Origin: an uncultured Alphaproteobacteria bacterium
GTDB lineage: Bacteria > Pseudomonadota > Alphaproteobacteria > Thalassobaculales > Thalassobaculaceae
Length of the DNA stretch: 7,574 nucleotides
Direction of reading: 5' to 3'
NCBI GenBank assembly: GCA_938028645.1
Contig: CALIMD010000300.1
Span: forward strand, 1-7,574
Below, one piece after another: positions 1-6,125 of the stretch. The notes beneath the pieces were generated by a model that saw only the letters and a program-made list of their open reading frames with translations, made no database searches and had not been told where the DNA came from. A program made the translations under genes and the position numbers. Position 1 is the first letter of the stretch, and each line of letters starts with the position of its first letter.

Positions 1-2
1 TC

Positions 3-881
3 TCAGGATTCTACAGTAGCAGCCTCTATTTCATAATAATTATCTAGATCTATTAAATTTTCGATCTCCTGTCGCACATCGACCATCTGCTTTGCGGTTA
101 TAGTTTTATAATCTCCTGTTTGTCTCAGTTCCCTCAACATGTCTCGCTGCGCGACAAAAGCGGCGGCGATAACAACTTGCGCATCTATGCACATTGCATA
201 ACCCATCTCTTGAAGTTCTTGGCGGGAGAATAACGGTCTGCCATCCCTATTTCCTCTGCTCTGGACATAAACGAGTGGAATATTACACACTTTTGGCGCT
301 TTCTTTGTCTCTTCTGCGTTTCTTGGGAAGATTAATCCTAAATCGGCTCCTGCTTCAGCGGCGGAGTTAATTCTGTGACTGGCCTCTTTGAGTCCCATTT
401 CTCGACAGGTATCTGATCGTGCAATGATGAGAAAATTTGGATCAATCTCGTCACGGGCTCTGCAAGAGTACTCGATTTTAGTTGTAAAATCAGCGGTGGA
501 GATCGCATGGACCTGGTATTTATGATAATGTGCTCTTTTAGGAAAAAATTGATCCTCTATGTGAATGCCTGCAATACCGGCGCGGATAAACTCCCTAACT
601 GTTCGCATTGAATGAAGCGGTTCACCAAAACCAGCACCGGCATCGGCTAATACAGGTATGGATACAGAATTAGAGACTTCAGAGGCAATGTTGACCTGCT
701 CGGTGAGTGTTAATAAGGGTTCGCTAATAGCTTTTGAGGCACCAGAGACATATCCTCCTACATAAGTGGCTTCAAACCCAGCTTGCTCAACTTGGCGGGC
801 GCTAAGTGGATCGTAAACTGATGGCAGATGAAGAAAAGTTCCGGAGCTTATCAGATTACGTAACGTTTCGGTGTTTTTCAT
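3..881 (-). CDS. Isocitrate lyase/PEP mutase superfamily protein, non-canonical active site
   Basis: Complete 292-residue protein, the usual length for the small (beta/alpha)8 PEP mutase/2-methylisocitrate lyase group, which makes or breaks C-C or C-P bonds next to a carboxylate with Mg2+. Seen: a barrel start with the SVYDPLSAR stretch (about 21-29), the metal-site segment ADAGAGFGEP (79-88), IEDQ (108-111), and IIARSDTCRE (152-161). The signature loop that reads KRCGH in lyases is here PKRAHYH (114-120), so the catalytic Cys is missing, and the second Asp of the usual DADTG metal motif is also replaced. It is therefore unlikely to be a true isocitrate or methylisocitrate lyase; an oxaloacetate-decarboxylase-like or other lyase/hydrolase role is possible, substrate unknown. 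The start at 881 is chosen over an upstream ATG at 953 because GGAG lies 5 nt before it and homology begins here. No signal peptide, so cytoplasmic. It is divergent from boxC; a functional link is inference only. Confidence 0.85.
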   Translation of the reverse strand: MKNTETLRNLISSGTFLHLPSVYDPLSARQVEQAGFEATYVGGYVSGASKAISEPLLTLTEQVNIASEVSNSVSIPVLADAGAGFGEPLHSMRTVREFIRAGIAGIHIEDQFFPKRAHYHKYQVHAISTADFTTKIEYSCRARDEIDPNFLIIARSDTCREMGLKEASHRINSAAEAGADLGLIFPRNAEETKKAPKVCNIPLVYVQSRGNRDGRPLFSRQELQEMGYAMCIDAQVVIAAAFVAQRDMLRELRQTGDYKTITAKQMVDVRQEIENLIDLDNYYEIEAATVES

Positions 882-886
882 TCTTA

Positions 887-891
887 CTCCG
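887..891 (-). promoter_or_regulatory. Ribosome binding site that fixes the start at 881
   Basis: Read on the minus strand this is CGGAG, followed by 5 nt (TAAGA) and then ATG at 881. The alternative ATG at 953, 24 codons upstream in frame, has no purine-rich Shine-Dalgarno-like sequence before it, and would begin within about 20 nt of the proposed -10 box. The shorter start is therefore preferred. Confidence 0.65.
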
Positions 892-919
892 CTTTCCCCA
901 AAAACAACATTTGATACTT

Positions 920-936
920 TTTGAAAGATGTTCAAA
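920..936. promoter_or_regulatory. Candidate operator palindrome in the divergent intergenic region
   Basis: Perfect inverted repeat TTTGAA-N5-TTCAAA, 17 bp in all. It lies between the leftward -10 box (968-973) and the start codon at 881, where a bound repressor would block transcription of the leftward gene. The size suits a dimeric helix-turn-helix regulator, but arms of 6 AT-rich bases can arise by chance in 180 bp, so this is only a candidate. Confidence 0.25.
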
Positions 937-967
937 CTAACAATAGATACCATAGGATTTTGGTTTC

Positions 968-996
968 ATTATATTAACTTTTGATCTTGTGTAATT
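968..996 (-). promoter_or_regulatory. Putative leftward sigma-70 promoter
   Basis: The minus strand carries a perfect -10 hexamer TATAAT at 973-968. The -35 is poor: AATTAC at 17 bp spacing (996-991) or TTACAC at 15 bp (994-989). If used, the transcript would begin near 961 and give an untranslated leader of about 80 nt before the start at 881. The region overlaps the proposed rightward promoter. Confidence 0.4.
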
Positions 997-1010
997 CTGC
1001 ATTATATAAG
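981..1010 (+). promoter_or_regulatory. Putative rightward promoter for the box genes
   Basis: TTGATC (981-986) matches the -35 consensus in 4 of 6 positions and is followed after 16 bp by TATATA (1003-1008), or after 18 bp by TATAAG (1005-1010). It would start a transcript near 1015, roughly 45 nt before boxC. It overlaps the leftward promoter, so both directions might compete or share a regulator. Assigned by eye only. Confidence 0.4.
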
Positions 1011-1061
1011 AGGAATATTTAACTTAACTAAAGTTGGTATAACCGTTAGAGAGTAGCGCCA

Positions 1062-2714
1062 ATGCGCATAAATTTTAATACAAATCCAGAAAAGTATAAA
1101 CACTGGAAGATTAATGTCGTTGGAAAACGAGCCAATTTGATAATGGATGTTTCGGAATCTGGGGGTCTGTTTCCCGGATATGAATTGAAACTAAATTCAT
1201 ATGATCTCGGGGTGGATATAGAGTTGCATGATGCTCTTCAACGATTACGCTTTGAACACCCAGAAGTTCAGGTAGTAGTTTTGAGTTCAGGCAAACCAAA
1301 AGTTTTTTGTGCTGGAGCTAATATCAAAATGCTGGGTGGGGCAAGCCACGGGCACAAAGTAAATTTCTGTAAATTTACAAATGAAACCAGAAATTCAATG
1401 GAAGATGCCAATGATAACTCTGGACAGCGTTATGTTGCTGCGGTTGGAGGTGCATGCGCGGGCGGGGGGTATGAATTGGCGCTGGCAACAGATCATATTA
1501 TTTTAATAGATGATGGTTCATCTGGTGTGTCGTTGCCTGAAGTTGCCCTGCTTGCTGTGCTGCCCGGTACTGGGGGTATTACGAGGGTAACTGATAAGCG
1601 TAAAGTTCGCAGGGATAGGGCAGATATTTTCTGTGCGACTGAAGAAGGTGTGCGGGGCAATAGAGCTTTAGAATGGAATTTAGTGGATGAATTAGTTTCT
1701 CCATCTTTGTTTGAAGAAGCACTATCATCACGTGTGGAGTTAATGGCATCTACGTCAGATCGACCGGTAGATGAGATAGGCGTGACTTTGAACCCTATTA
1801 AGTTAGAAATAAAAGAGGATCGATTATCATATTCGAGCTTAGATGTTGAGATAAAGCGGGCGGAGTCCATCGCAGAACTTTTGATCAAGGGTCCGACGGG
1901 AAAAACACCTGCAAATGTTGAAGAAGTAATAACGATGGGGGATCAGTTTTGGCCCCTAAGGTTGGCGAGGGAGTTAGACGACGCGGTTCTTCAACTTCGT
2001 TTTAATGAGGAAGAGATCGCTGTGATGGCTTTCAACTCCATCGGTTCTGATTCGGCGGTGAAAGAACATTGTGATTTTTTGCAGGCGAATAAGTCTCACT
2101 GGCTCATTAGGGAAATAATTTTGTTTTGGACGCGTGTTCTAAAAAGGATAGATCTTACCTCAAAAACCATTATTACAAAGATAGAACCGGGAAGCTGTTT
2201 TGTTGGTTTCCTGGCGGAATTGGTGTTTGCAGCGGATCGCTCTTTTATGGCTGATGGTGTTTTCGATGGAAATAATTATGGTGAAGCTTCACTGCTGCTA
2301 ACTGCAGCGAATTTTGGCCGTCATCCTATGTCGAACCAGATATCCCGTCTAGCTACTCGGTTTCTCTCTGACACATCATGGGAAAAAATGCTAAGACCAC
2401 ATATTGGTATCGATCTAAAAGCCGAAGCCGCAGATGATTTAGGTTTGATTACAGCTATATATGATGAAATTGATTGGGAAGAGGAAATTCGTTTATTTGT
2501 CGAAGAGCGCGTTAGTTTCTCTCCTGATGCATTAACTGGTTTAGAGGCCAATACTCGATTTGCTGGTCCAGAAACTATGGAGACAAAGATTTTTGGTCGA
2601 TTGACGGCGTGGCAGAATTGGATATTCCAAAGAGCTAATGCTGTAGGCGAAGCTGGCGCTTTGAGCCAGTATGGTTCTGGAAAAAAAGCAAATTTCGATC
2701 GAAAGAGAGTATAA
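1062..2714 (+). CDS. boxC: Benzoyl-CoA-dihydrodiol lyase (2,3-epoxybenzoyl-CoA dihydrolase)
   Basis: BoxC takes 2,3-epoxybenzoyl-CoA made by BoxAB, adds water and opens the ring without oxygen, giving 3,4-dehydroadipyl-CoA semialdehyde and formate; it is a cytoplasmic member of the crotonase superfamily. The 550 residues match the usual length of about 550-560. Two crotonase-like halves are visible, about 20-250 and 260-540. The first has the oxyanion-hole segments FCAGANIKM (82-90) and GGACAGGGYE (129-138). C103, E138 and E160 fall at the spacing of the active-site Cys and two Glu that I recall from the Burkholderia xenovorans BoxC structure. The family-typical stretch LKLNSYDLGVDIELHDALQ (42-60) and, in the second half, IEPGSCF also support the call. 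The start has only a weak AGAGAG site (1048-1053) but gives the expected N-terminus. First gene of the rightward run; 49 bp separate it from boxB. Confidence 0.96.
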   Translation: MRINFNTNPEKYKHWKINVVGKRANLIMDVSESGGLFPGYELKLNSYDLGVDIELHDALQRLRFEHPEVQVVVLSSGKPKVFCAGANIKMLGGASHGHKVNFCKFTNETRNSMEDANDNSGQRYVAAVGGACAGGGYELALATDHIILIDDGSSGVSLPEVALLAVLPGTGGITRVTDKRKVRRDRADIFCATEEGVRGNRALEWNLVDELVSPSLFEEALSSRVELMASTSDRPVDEIGVTLNPIKLEIKEDRLSYSSLDVEIKRAESIAELLIKGPTGKTPANVEEVITMGDQFWPLRLARELDDAVLQLRFNEEEIAVMAFNSIGSDSAVKEHCDFLQANKSHWLIREIILFWTRVLKRIDLTSKTIITKIEPGSCFVGFLAELVFAADRSFMADGVFDGNNYGEASLLLTAANFGRHPMSNQISRLATRFLSDTSWEKMLRPHIGIDLKAEAADDLGLITAIYDEIDWEEEIRLFVEERVSFSPDALTGLEANTRFAGPETMETKIFGRLTAWQNWIFQRANAVGEAGALSQYGSGKKANFDRKRV

Positions 2715-2737
2715 TTAACCGAACGTCAAGCGGTTAA
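2715..2737 (+). repeat. Intercistronic hairpin between boxC and boxB
   Basis: Perfect 7-bp stem: TTAACCG (2715-2721) pairs with CGGTTAA (2731-2737) around a 9-nt loop. It starts directly after the boxC stop codon (2712-2714). There is no T-run behind it, so it is not a classical intrinsic terminator. It could affect mRNA stability or the relative output of boxC and boxB, or be a DNA operator. No comparison with relatives was possible. Confidence 0.4.
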
Positions 2738-2752
2738 CACCGGAGATAATTT

Positions 2753-2758
2753 GGAGAG
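2753..2758 (+). promoter_or_regulatory. Ribosome binding site of boxB
   Basis: GGAGAG lies 5 nt before the ATG at 2764, a better Shine-Dalgarno match than that of boxC. It supports this start and, if both genes share a transcript, stronger translation of boxB than of boxC. Confidence 0.6.
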
Positions 2759-2763
2759 ATAAG

Positions 2764-4209
2764 ATGCCAGACACTATGGCTGTTGATTATACTACATCAA
2801 TCCCGAATAACGTTGGCCTTTCTGAAGACCGTCGCGTCCTGAAGGCATTGGAGAAATGGCATCCAGGTTACCTCGATTGGTGGAAAGAGATGGGACCGGA
2901 AGGTTTTCAAGAGTCATTGGTTTATCTTCGCACCGCCGTCGGTGTCGAAACTGGAGGGTGGGCCAAATTTGATTATGTAAAAATGCCTGAATATCGTTGG
3001 GGCATATTACTGGCGCCGCAAGATAAGGAAAGATTAATTGGTTTCGGACAACATAAAGGGATGCCCGCCTGGCAGGAGGTTCCAGGAGAGTATAGGGCCA
3101 TGCTTCGAAGACTTTGTGTTATCCAGGGAGACACAGAACCAGCTTCAGTAGAACAACAGAGACATTTGGGTGCAACAGCCCCCTCCCTATACGATATGCG
3201 AAATCTATTTCAAGTTAATGTCGAGGAGGCTCGCCATCTTTGGGCAATGGTATATTTGCTTCAAAAGTATTTTGGGAAAGATGGAAGGGAAGAAGCGGAT
3301 GGTCTGCTGAGACGACGCTCTGGTGACGTCGATCAACCGAGGATGTTAGGTGCTTTTAATGAGGTGACCCCTGATTGGTTAAGCTTTTTCATGTTTACCT
3401 ATTTCACCGATAGAGATGGTAAAATGCAGCTGGAAAGTCTAGCGCAATCAGGGTTCGATCCACTGGCTAGGACGACGCGGTTTATGTTAACGGAAGAGGC
3501 GCATCATATGTTTGTTGGCGACTCTGGCATAAATAGAGTTATTAAACGTACATGCGAAGCTATGATAGCGGCTGGCATACATGATCCATACGACATTAAT
3601 GCAGTTAGATCACTTGGTGTAATTGATCTTCCAACATTACAAAAGAAAGCTAACTTACATTATTCACTTTCCTTGGATTTATTCGGCTCTGAAATTTCAA
3701 CAAACGCTGCAAATGCCTATACGAATGGTCTCAAGGGGCGATACCGTGAAGATAAGATCGATGATGATCATCAGTTATTAAATGAAACATACCCAGTTTT
3801 GAGACTCATTAATGGAGAAGTTGAAACAACCTTGGAGCCTGCACTGACTGCACTCAATATGCGTTTGCGAGATGACTACACGAGAGAAACTGCTTCTGGA
3901 ATCAAACGTTGGAACAAACAAATTGAAAAAGCTGGTATCTCTTATGAGTTAAAATTACCCAATGTAACATTCAATAGAAAAATTGGAGTTTTCTCAGAAA
4001 TTGAGACTTCACCTGAAGGTCTCATCCTAGACCATAAAGTTTTTGAAGAGCGTAAAGATGAGTGGCTCCCATCTCAGGATGACGGGGCATTTGTTGCCTC
4101 TCTTATGCATGCGGAAGTCCGACCAGGGTACTATGCGGGCTGGATAGCGCCTCCTAAAATGGGTATAGATAACAAGTCGGGAGATTTTGAGTTTGTACAG
4201 ATACAATAA
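2764..4209 (+). CDS. boxB: Benzoyl-CoA 2,3-epoxidase, di-iron oxygenase component
   Basis: BoxB is the oxygenase of the aerobic box pathway. With electrons passed from NADPH by the reductase BoxA it inserts one oxygen atom from O2 into benzoyl-CoA, forming 2,3-epoxy-2,3-dihydrobenzoyl-CoA, the substrate of BoxC. The 481 residues are close to the usual 470-480. All expected carboxylate-bridged di-iron ligands can be placed: E125, E155xxH158 (EARH), D216 in FTDRD, and E245xxH248 (EEAHH). Their spacing is the one I recall for Azoarcus evansii BoxB, shifted by five residues. The segment MPEYRWGILLAPQ (74-86) is also typical of the family. No signal peptide or membrane segment, so cytoplasmic. It follows boxC by 49 bp and is very likely co-transcribed. 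The gene for BoxA is not seen next to it. Confidence 0.97.
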   Translation: MPDTMAVDYTTSIPNNVGLSEDRRVLKALEKWHPGYLDWWKEMGPEGFQESLVYLRTAVGVETGGWAKFDYVKMPEYRWGILLAPQDKERLIGFGQHKGMPAWQEVPGEYRAMLRRLCVIQGDTEPASVEQQRHLGATAPSLYDMRNLFQVNVEEARHLWAMVYLLQKYFGKDGREEADGLLRRRSGDVDQPRMLGAFNEVTPDWLSFFMFTYFTDRDGKMQLESLAQSGFDPLARTTRFMLTEEAHHMFVGDSGINRVIKRTCEAMIAAGIHDPYDINAVRSLGVIDLPTLQKKANLHYSLSLDLFGSEISTNAANAYTNGLKGRYREDKIDDDHQLLNETYPVLRLINGEVETTLEPALTALNMRLRDDYTRETASGIKRWNKQIEKAGISYELKLPNVTFNRKIGVFSEIETSPEGLILDHKVFEERKDEWLPSQDDGAFVASLMHAEVRPGYYAGWIAPPKMGIDNKSGDFEFVQIQ

Positions 4210-4250
4210 TTAGTATTAAATTTGAAAAACAGACTTTTAATGGATAATCA

Positions 4251-6038
4251 ATGGCGAAAGTAAATAGGAAACTTGCGACCATACTGGCGACTGATTGTGT
4301 TGATTTTAGTAAACACATGGAGTCCCAAGAAGAACTTACGTTGTCAAATCTGACTTCCTGCAGAGAAATCATTGATCCTGTAATTGAAGAGCATGGTGGA
4401 CGTATATTTCATACGGCTGGTGACTCAGTGATTGCTGATTTTGGAAGTCCCGTTGAATGTGTCAACGCAGCGATGAAATTTCAGGACCTTCTTGCCGCAA
4501 GGAACGAAGCAATTTCCGATGGTTTGAAGCTTCAGTGGCGGGTCGGCATTCATGTTGATGATGTTATTATAGAAGGTGATAATATCTATGGAAGCGGCGT
4601 GAACATAGCAGCAAGGCTCGAGGGGCAATGTGAACCTGGAAGAGTACTCTTATCCAAAATCGTACAAGACCAAGTCAAGAAACGAGTGAGCTTTGCCGTT
4701 AATCCAGCTGGGACGCGTTCGCTTAAAAACATTTCAGATGAATTTGAAGTTTTTTACATCACAAAAACTGGTGATGAGCTTTCTCCAGAAGCTATAAACC
4801 AGGCAGCCACCGCGCCAATAACCCAGAAACCTAGTGTGATTAACCAAAATATAAATAAGAAACCTAAATTGGCAGTATTACCTTTCAGTAATGGCAGTAA
4901 AGATGAAGATAGTGGATATTTGGTCGATGGTATTGTCGAAGATTTAACGACAGAATTTTCTATGATCCGCGAATTTGAGATTGTTTCAAGACAAACCTGT
5001 TTCGATTTCAGAGACAATGAAGAGACGATCGAAGAATTCTCTGAACATCACGCTTTAGATTTCATCGTGACTGGTGGAATACGGTCATCTGGGAAACGCG
5101 TTAGGATTTCCATTGAATTAAGCGATTCTGGTTCAGGAAAGGTCCTCTGGAGCAATAAATATGATCGGGTAATAGAGGATATATTTGACGTTCAAGACGA
5201 AATAGTAAGAACAGTAACCATATCACTTTTGGGTGAGATTGAAATTTCGAGTCTTCAGCGGGCAAAAAGGAAGGCAACTGAAAACATTACTTCCTATGAG
5301 TTTCTACTCCGTGGAAAAGAGATGCACCACCGTTTCACTCCAGATGGTAACCAACAAGCTCTCGAGTTTTTTGATAAGGCAATAGCGGCTGATGCCAATA
5401 ACGCTCAAGCTCATGCTTGGAAAGCATGCACTCTAGGGCAAGGCTGGTTTCGTGGATGGATCGAAGGGGCGCAGGAAGAAATGTTCCAAACGTTTGGAGA
5501 TTGTATAGCAAGAGCCGTTGACCTGAATGAAAATGACTTTGAATGCCATAGAATGTTATCGGCGATACATTTGAGTAAACACGAGTTCCAACTGGCAGAA
5601 GAGCATGGAAGAAAAGCGTATGATATGGTACCTAGTGATCCAAGGGTAATGTCCGGATATGGAGAGGTTTTGGTTCGAAATGGATCTGTTGATGAAGGTC
5701 TGGACTTGTTGGATAAAGCACTTGAACTCGATCCTGTTCCTCAAGGACAATTAAATTCTGATAAAAGATTTACAGACTTGCTATTAGGCCATTTTTATGC
5801 GGAAAATTTCGATAAACTTATAGAGATAGCCAAGAAAATTGAGCATCATAGTTTCCAGTCATGGTTGTTTTTCCACTATGCCAAACAACAGTTAGATTTA
5901 TTACATAAAGATGATAAGTCGTTTGAGCAGGGGCGCCAAGAATATGCAAAGGATGATTGGCCCCTACTTCTGGACCGTCTTCATATTCCTCAAGATGAGA
6001 TAAAACAAAAACTATCGGATTTTTTAGCAACTATCTGA
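4251..6038 (+). CDS. Class III adenylate/guanylate cyclase-like protein with TolB-like and TPR regions
   Basis: 595-residue multi-domain signalling protein. Residues about 5-170 are a class III cyclase homology domain. It keeps both metal-binding Asp (D15 in ATDCVDF, D58 in AGDSV) and the VNIAAR motif with N118 and R122. The adenine-recognising Lys is replaced by H54 and the base-specifying Asp by N111, so cyclase activity or specificity is uncertain. A linker rich in Ala, Gln and Asn (about 178-203) leads to a TolB/FlgO-like domain (about 205-330, starting KLAVLPFSNG). TPR-like helical repeats fill about 345-530, for protein contacts. No transmembrane segment is apparent, so it is probably soluble. 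Architectures like this are common in alphaproteobacteria and mostly uncharacterised. It lies 41 bp behind boxB on the same strand with a weak GGAT ribosome site (4242-4245). Co-expression with the box genes is plausible; a sensing role is inference. Confidence 0.88.
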   Translation: MAKVNRKLATILATDCVDFSKHMESQEELTLSNLTSCREIIDPVIEEHGGRIFHTAGDSVIADFGSPVECVNAAMKFQDLLAARNEAISDGLKLQWRVGIHVDDVIIEGDNIYGSGVNIAARLEGQCEPGRVLLSKIVQDQVKKRVSFAVNPAGTRSLKNISDEFEVFYITKTGDELSPEAINQAATAPITQKPSVINQNINKKPKLAVLPFSNGSKDEDSGYLVDGIVEDLTTEFSMIREFEIVSRQTCFDFRDNEETIEEFSEHHALDFIVTGGIRSSGKRVRISIELSDSGSGKVLWSNKYDRVIEDIFDVQDEIVRTVTISLLGEIEISSLQRAKRKATENITSYEFLLRGKEMHHRFTPDGNQQALEFFDKAIAADANNAQAHAWKACTLGQGWFRGWIEGAQEEMFQTFGDCIARAVDLNENDFECHRMLSAIHLSKHEFQLAEEHGRKAYDMVPSDPRVMSGYGEVLVRNGSVDEGLDLLDKALELDPVPQGQLNSDKRFTDLLLGHFYAENFDKLIEIAKKIEHHSFQSWLFFHYAKQQLDLLHKDDKSFEQGRQEYAKDDWPLLLDRLHIPQDEIKQKLSDFLATI

Positions 6039-6125
6039 AATACTCGATTAAAACTGGTATTAAAGATGTAACTTTTGACTATTATGAACTGAGTTTTTTC
6101 AAATAGATTAAATTAGGAGGGTAGA
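6039..6125 (+). promoter_or_regulatory. Intergenic region before the HyuB-like gene, weak promoter and strong RBS
   Basis: This 87-bp AT-rich gap has a good -35-like TTGACT (6075-6080), with only a weak -10-like TCAAAT at 18 bp (6099-6104). No GC-rich hairpin with a T-run is visible, so read-through from the cyclase gene is possible. The end holds a consensus AGGAGG (6115-6120), 5 nt before the TTG at 6126. A TAG in the frame of the next gene (6114-6116) overlaps this site. Confidence 0.35.

Noticed and set aside
882..953. N-terminal extension of the leftward gene from an ATG at 953
   Set aside because: The extra 24 residues have no family match by eye, no ribosome site precedes 953, and the proposed -10 box would sit only about 15-20 bp upstream. 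The ATG at 881 has GGAG at good spacing.
998..1001. TGCA as part of a BoxR/BzdR-type operator (TGCA-N6-TGCA)
   Set aside because: Only one half-site is present; the position 6 nt before reads TGTG and the one after does not match. Too weak to call.
1493..1888. Minus-strand open frame inside boxC
   Set aside because: Lies opposite a strongly conserved enzyme; its translation is Ser/Thr-rich low-complexity sequence with no recognisable domain.
4154..4372. Minus-strand open frame across the boxB-cyclase junction
   Set aside because: Mostly antisense to two well-supported genes, without ribosome site or recognisable motif.
4754..5017. Minus-strand open frame with a hydrophobic stretch, inside the cyclase gene
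   Set aside because: The apparent membrane segment is the antisense of the Asn/Gln/Lys-rich linker; nothing else supports a gene.
6039..6061. Inverted repeat AATAC...GTATT as a terminator after the cyclase gene
   Set aside because: 5-bp AT-rich arms around a long loop, with no T-run immediately after; not a stable terminator.
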